Source: Flammeovirga pacifica (GTDB lineage Bacteria; Bacteroidota; Bacteroidia; Cytophagales; Flammeovirgaceae). From it: a DNA stretch of 64,000 nucleotides. A program made the position numbers and the translations under genes. Each line of letters starts with the position of its first letter. The stretch's first letter is position 1. The notes beneath the pieces were generated by a model. That model did not search any database. It saw nothing but the letters and a program-made list of their open reading frames with translations, and was not told the origin of the DNA. Below are positions 62,808-64,000 of this stretch, piece by piece. The stretch spans positions 642,462-706,461 of the forward strand of contig NZ_JRYR02000001.1 of NCBI RefSeq assembly GCF_000807855.2. Direction: 5' to 3'.

Positions 62808-63938
62808 TTAGTAAGAAAAGTTATGTAACATGATAGGCATCACTAACATAAGAACATCTTCTGTTTCTGGTTGATCTTCAGGAACAATAAGACCTGCCAT
62901 ACCTGGCTCAGATAGTCTTAATGTTACACGATCAGAAGAAATATTGTTCAATATTTCGATTAAAAACTTAGCGTTAAAACCAATTTCTAAATCTTCACCA
63001 TCATGTTCACAGAATAAACGTTCTTTAGCTTCATTAGAAAAGTCTAAATCTTCCGCAGAAACAAATAATTCATTGTCTTGAACCTTAAAACGAACTTGAT
63101 TAGTTGTTTTGTTAGCGTAAATAACAATACGTTTTAAACAACCTAATAAAGCTTGACGATCAAGTGTTACTAAATTATTGTTGTTTAAAGGAATTACATT
63201 TTCATAATCTGGGAATCTCTCATCAATTAATCTAGAGATTAGACGCATTGTACCAAAAGTAAATACAGCATATTGCTCATTAAACTCTAAAGATACATTT
63301 GTTTCATCTGCAGGTAAGATATTCTTTAATTGAGTCAGTGCTTTTTTTCCTAAAATGATAGGTTGCATCATTCCAGAAACCTCAATGTCATTTCTTCTGT
63401 ATCTAACTAAACGATGTGAATCTGTAGCTACAAAATCAGAATGCTCTTCAGTTAAATTAAAGAAGACGCCATTCATGTTTGGTTTCATGTCATCGCTACT
63501 CGTTGCGAATAGAGTAAATCCAATGGCATCTAATAAAGTAATAGAAGACATTGATAATGCACTTGACATATCAATATTTGGATTTGAAGGATAATCTTCA
63601 GCGTTTTCACCTGCTAATTTATATCTACCGTTATCAGAGGCGATTTCAATAGTGTAGGTGTCAAAATCAATAGAGAAAGTAACTGGTTGCTCTGGTAAGT
63701 TTTTCAGGGTATCAGTTAACATTCTTGCAGGAATAGCTACATTTCCATCAGAGTCTGCTTCAACATTAATTTCAGAAATAATTGTTGTATGCATGTCAGA
63801 TGCAGTAATTCTTAGTAAACCACCTGAGATCTCGAAAAGGAAATTTTCAAGAATAGGCATAGATGGATTATTAGGAATGACCCCATTTAGCATCTGAATT
63901 TGCTTCAGAATGGTAGATGTTGAGGCTGTAAATTTCAT
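62808..63938 (-). CDS. dnaN: DNA polymerase III beta subunit (sliding clamp)
   Basis: 376 residues, the standard length. The first domain begins MKFTASTSTILKQIQMLNGVIP. Later marks are ITASDMHTTIISE, ENAEDYPSNPNID, FVATDSHRLVRYR, LISRLIDERFPDYENVIP and a C-terminal LMLVMPIML. It forms the ring that tethers the polymerase to DNA. The neighbouring dnaA and recF are not in the window, so this is not the typical origin cluster. Promoter lies at the very end of the window. Confidence 0.97.
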   Translation of the reverse strand: MKFTASTSTILKQIQMLNGVIPNNPSMPILENFLFEISGGLLRITASDMHTTIISEINVEADSDGNVAIPARMLTDTLKNLPEQPVTFSIDFDTYTIEIASDNGRYKLAGENAEDYPSNPNIDMSSALSMSSITLLDAIGFTLFATSSDDMKPNMNGVFFNLTEEHSDFVATDSHRLVRYRRNDIEVSGMMQPIILGKKALTQLKNILPADETNVSLEFNEQYAVFTFGTMRLISRLIDERFPDYENVIPLNNNNLVTLDRQALLGCLKRIVIYANKTTNQVRFKVQDNELFVSAEDLDFSNEAKERLFCEHDGEDLEIGFNAKFLIEILNNISSDRVTLRLSEPGMAGLIVPEDQPETEDVLMLVMPIMLHNFSY

Positions 63939-64000
63939 TTTAAATCTATTTTTAAATATTAGTAACCAACAATTGTTCGAACTTCAGCTAATTTTTTGTG

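Noticed and set aside
63968-63977. Palindrome AACAATTGTT upstream of dnaN, considered as a sign of a replication origin
   Set aside because: No DnaA-box cluster, no dnaA or AT-rich repeat array is seen, and dnaN alone does not mark an origin in Bacteroidota.

Overview
The window looks like a chromosomal stretch from an AT-rich marine Bacteroidota, most likely a Flammeovirga-like member of the Cytophagales. This is inferred, not proven. Supporting signs are promoter cores of the TAnnTTTG type with an upstream TTG, a TonB receptor with a carboxypeptidase-regulatory-like N-domain, SpoIIE/PP2C phosphatases with 7TMR-DISM or carboxypeptidase-regulatory-like modules, a Bacteroidota-style cytochrome oxidase assembly cluster (ctaA-ctaB-cox3-cox3-cox4-sco-DUF420), and a DUF2805 gene beside photolyase genes. 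Nearly all of the window is ordinary chromosomal gene content. I see no phage, insertion sequence, CRISPR array, tRNA or rRNA.

Layout. 0-3 kb: end of a sodium/solute symporter, a DUF5009-type membrane acyltransferase-like protein and a solitary acetate kinase. 3-8 kb: a 7TM-DISM/SpoIIE phosphatase, an uncharacterised ATP-grasp-like enzyme with a 100-residue partner, and a proline iminopeptidase. 8-11.4 kb: an ABC-F ATPase and the infC-rpmI-rplT translation genes. 11.6-18.9 kb: an S41 protease lipoprotein, a MobA/MocA-like nucleotidyltransferase, a DnaQ-type exonuclease, an M61 peptidase, a small lipoprotein and mtaB. 19.2-21.3 kb: a histidine phosphatase fused to a DEAD-box RNA helicase. 21.5-27.1 kb: a TonB receptor and a three-gene photolyase/cryptochrome operon. 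27.2-33.7 kb: ackA, pta, a RidA protein, a stand-alone Hpt protein, a sigma-54 activator and an alpha-carbonic anhydrase, all on the minus strand. 34-43 kb: aspartate kinase, amidase, Lrp-type regulator, M28 peptidase, OstA/LptA-like protein, tilS and a cyclic-nucleotide-binding protein. 43.3-48.7 kb: the oxidase assembly cluster. 48.8-57.8 kb: a giant NtrY-like histidine kinase, purB, a penicillin acylase-family protein with a small membrane protein, and a HAD phosphatase. 57.8-64 kb: a FecCD/FecE-type importer pair, a second SpoIIE phosphatase and dnaN.

How parts work together. pta and ackA form the acetyl-phosphate/acetate branch, with an extra ackA elsewhere. ctaA and ctaB make heme A, and Sco and Cox3/Cox4 build the aa3-type oxidase. 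CRP/FNR-like palindromes lie upstream of ctaA and of the second cox3. The three light-related genes likely form a DNA repair operon. Many genes end in strong hairpins with a recurring GGCT..AGCC stem.

The most notable items are the phosphatase-helicase fusion, the apparent loss of Fe-S cysteines in the PhrB-like photolyase, the palindromes controlling the oxidase genes, the ATP-grasp pair, and an rpmI promoter overlapping the infC terminator.
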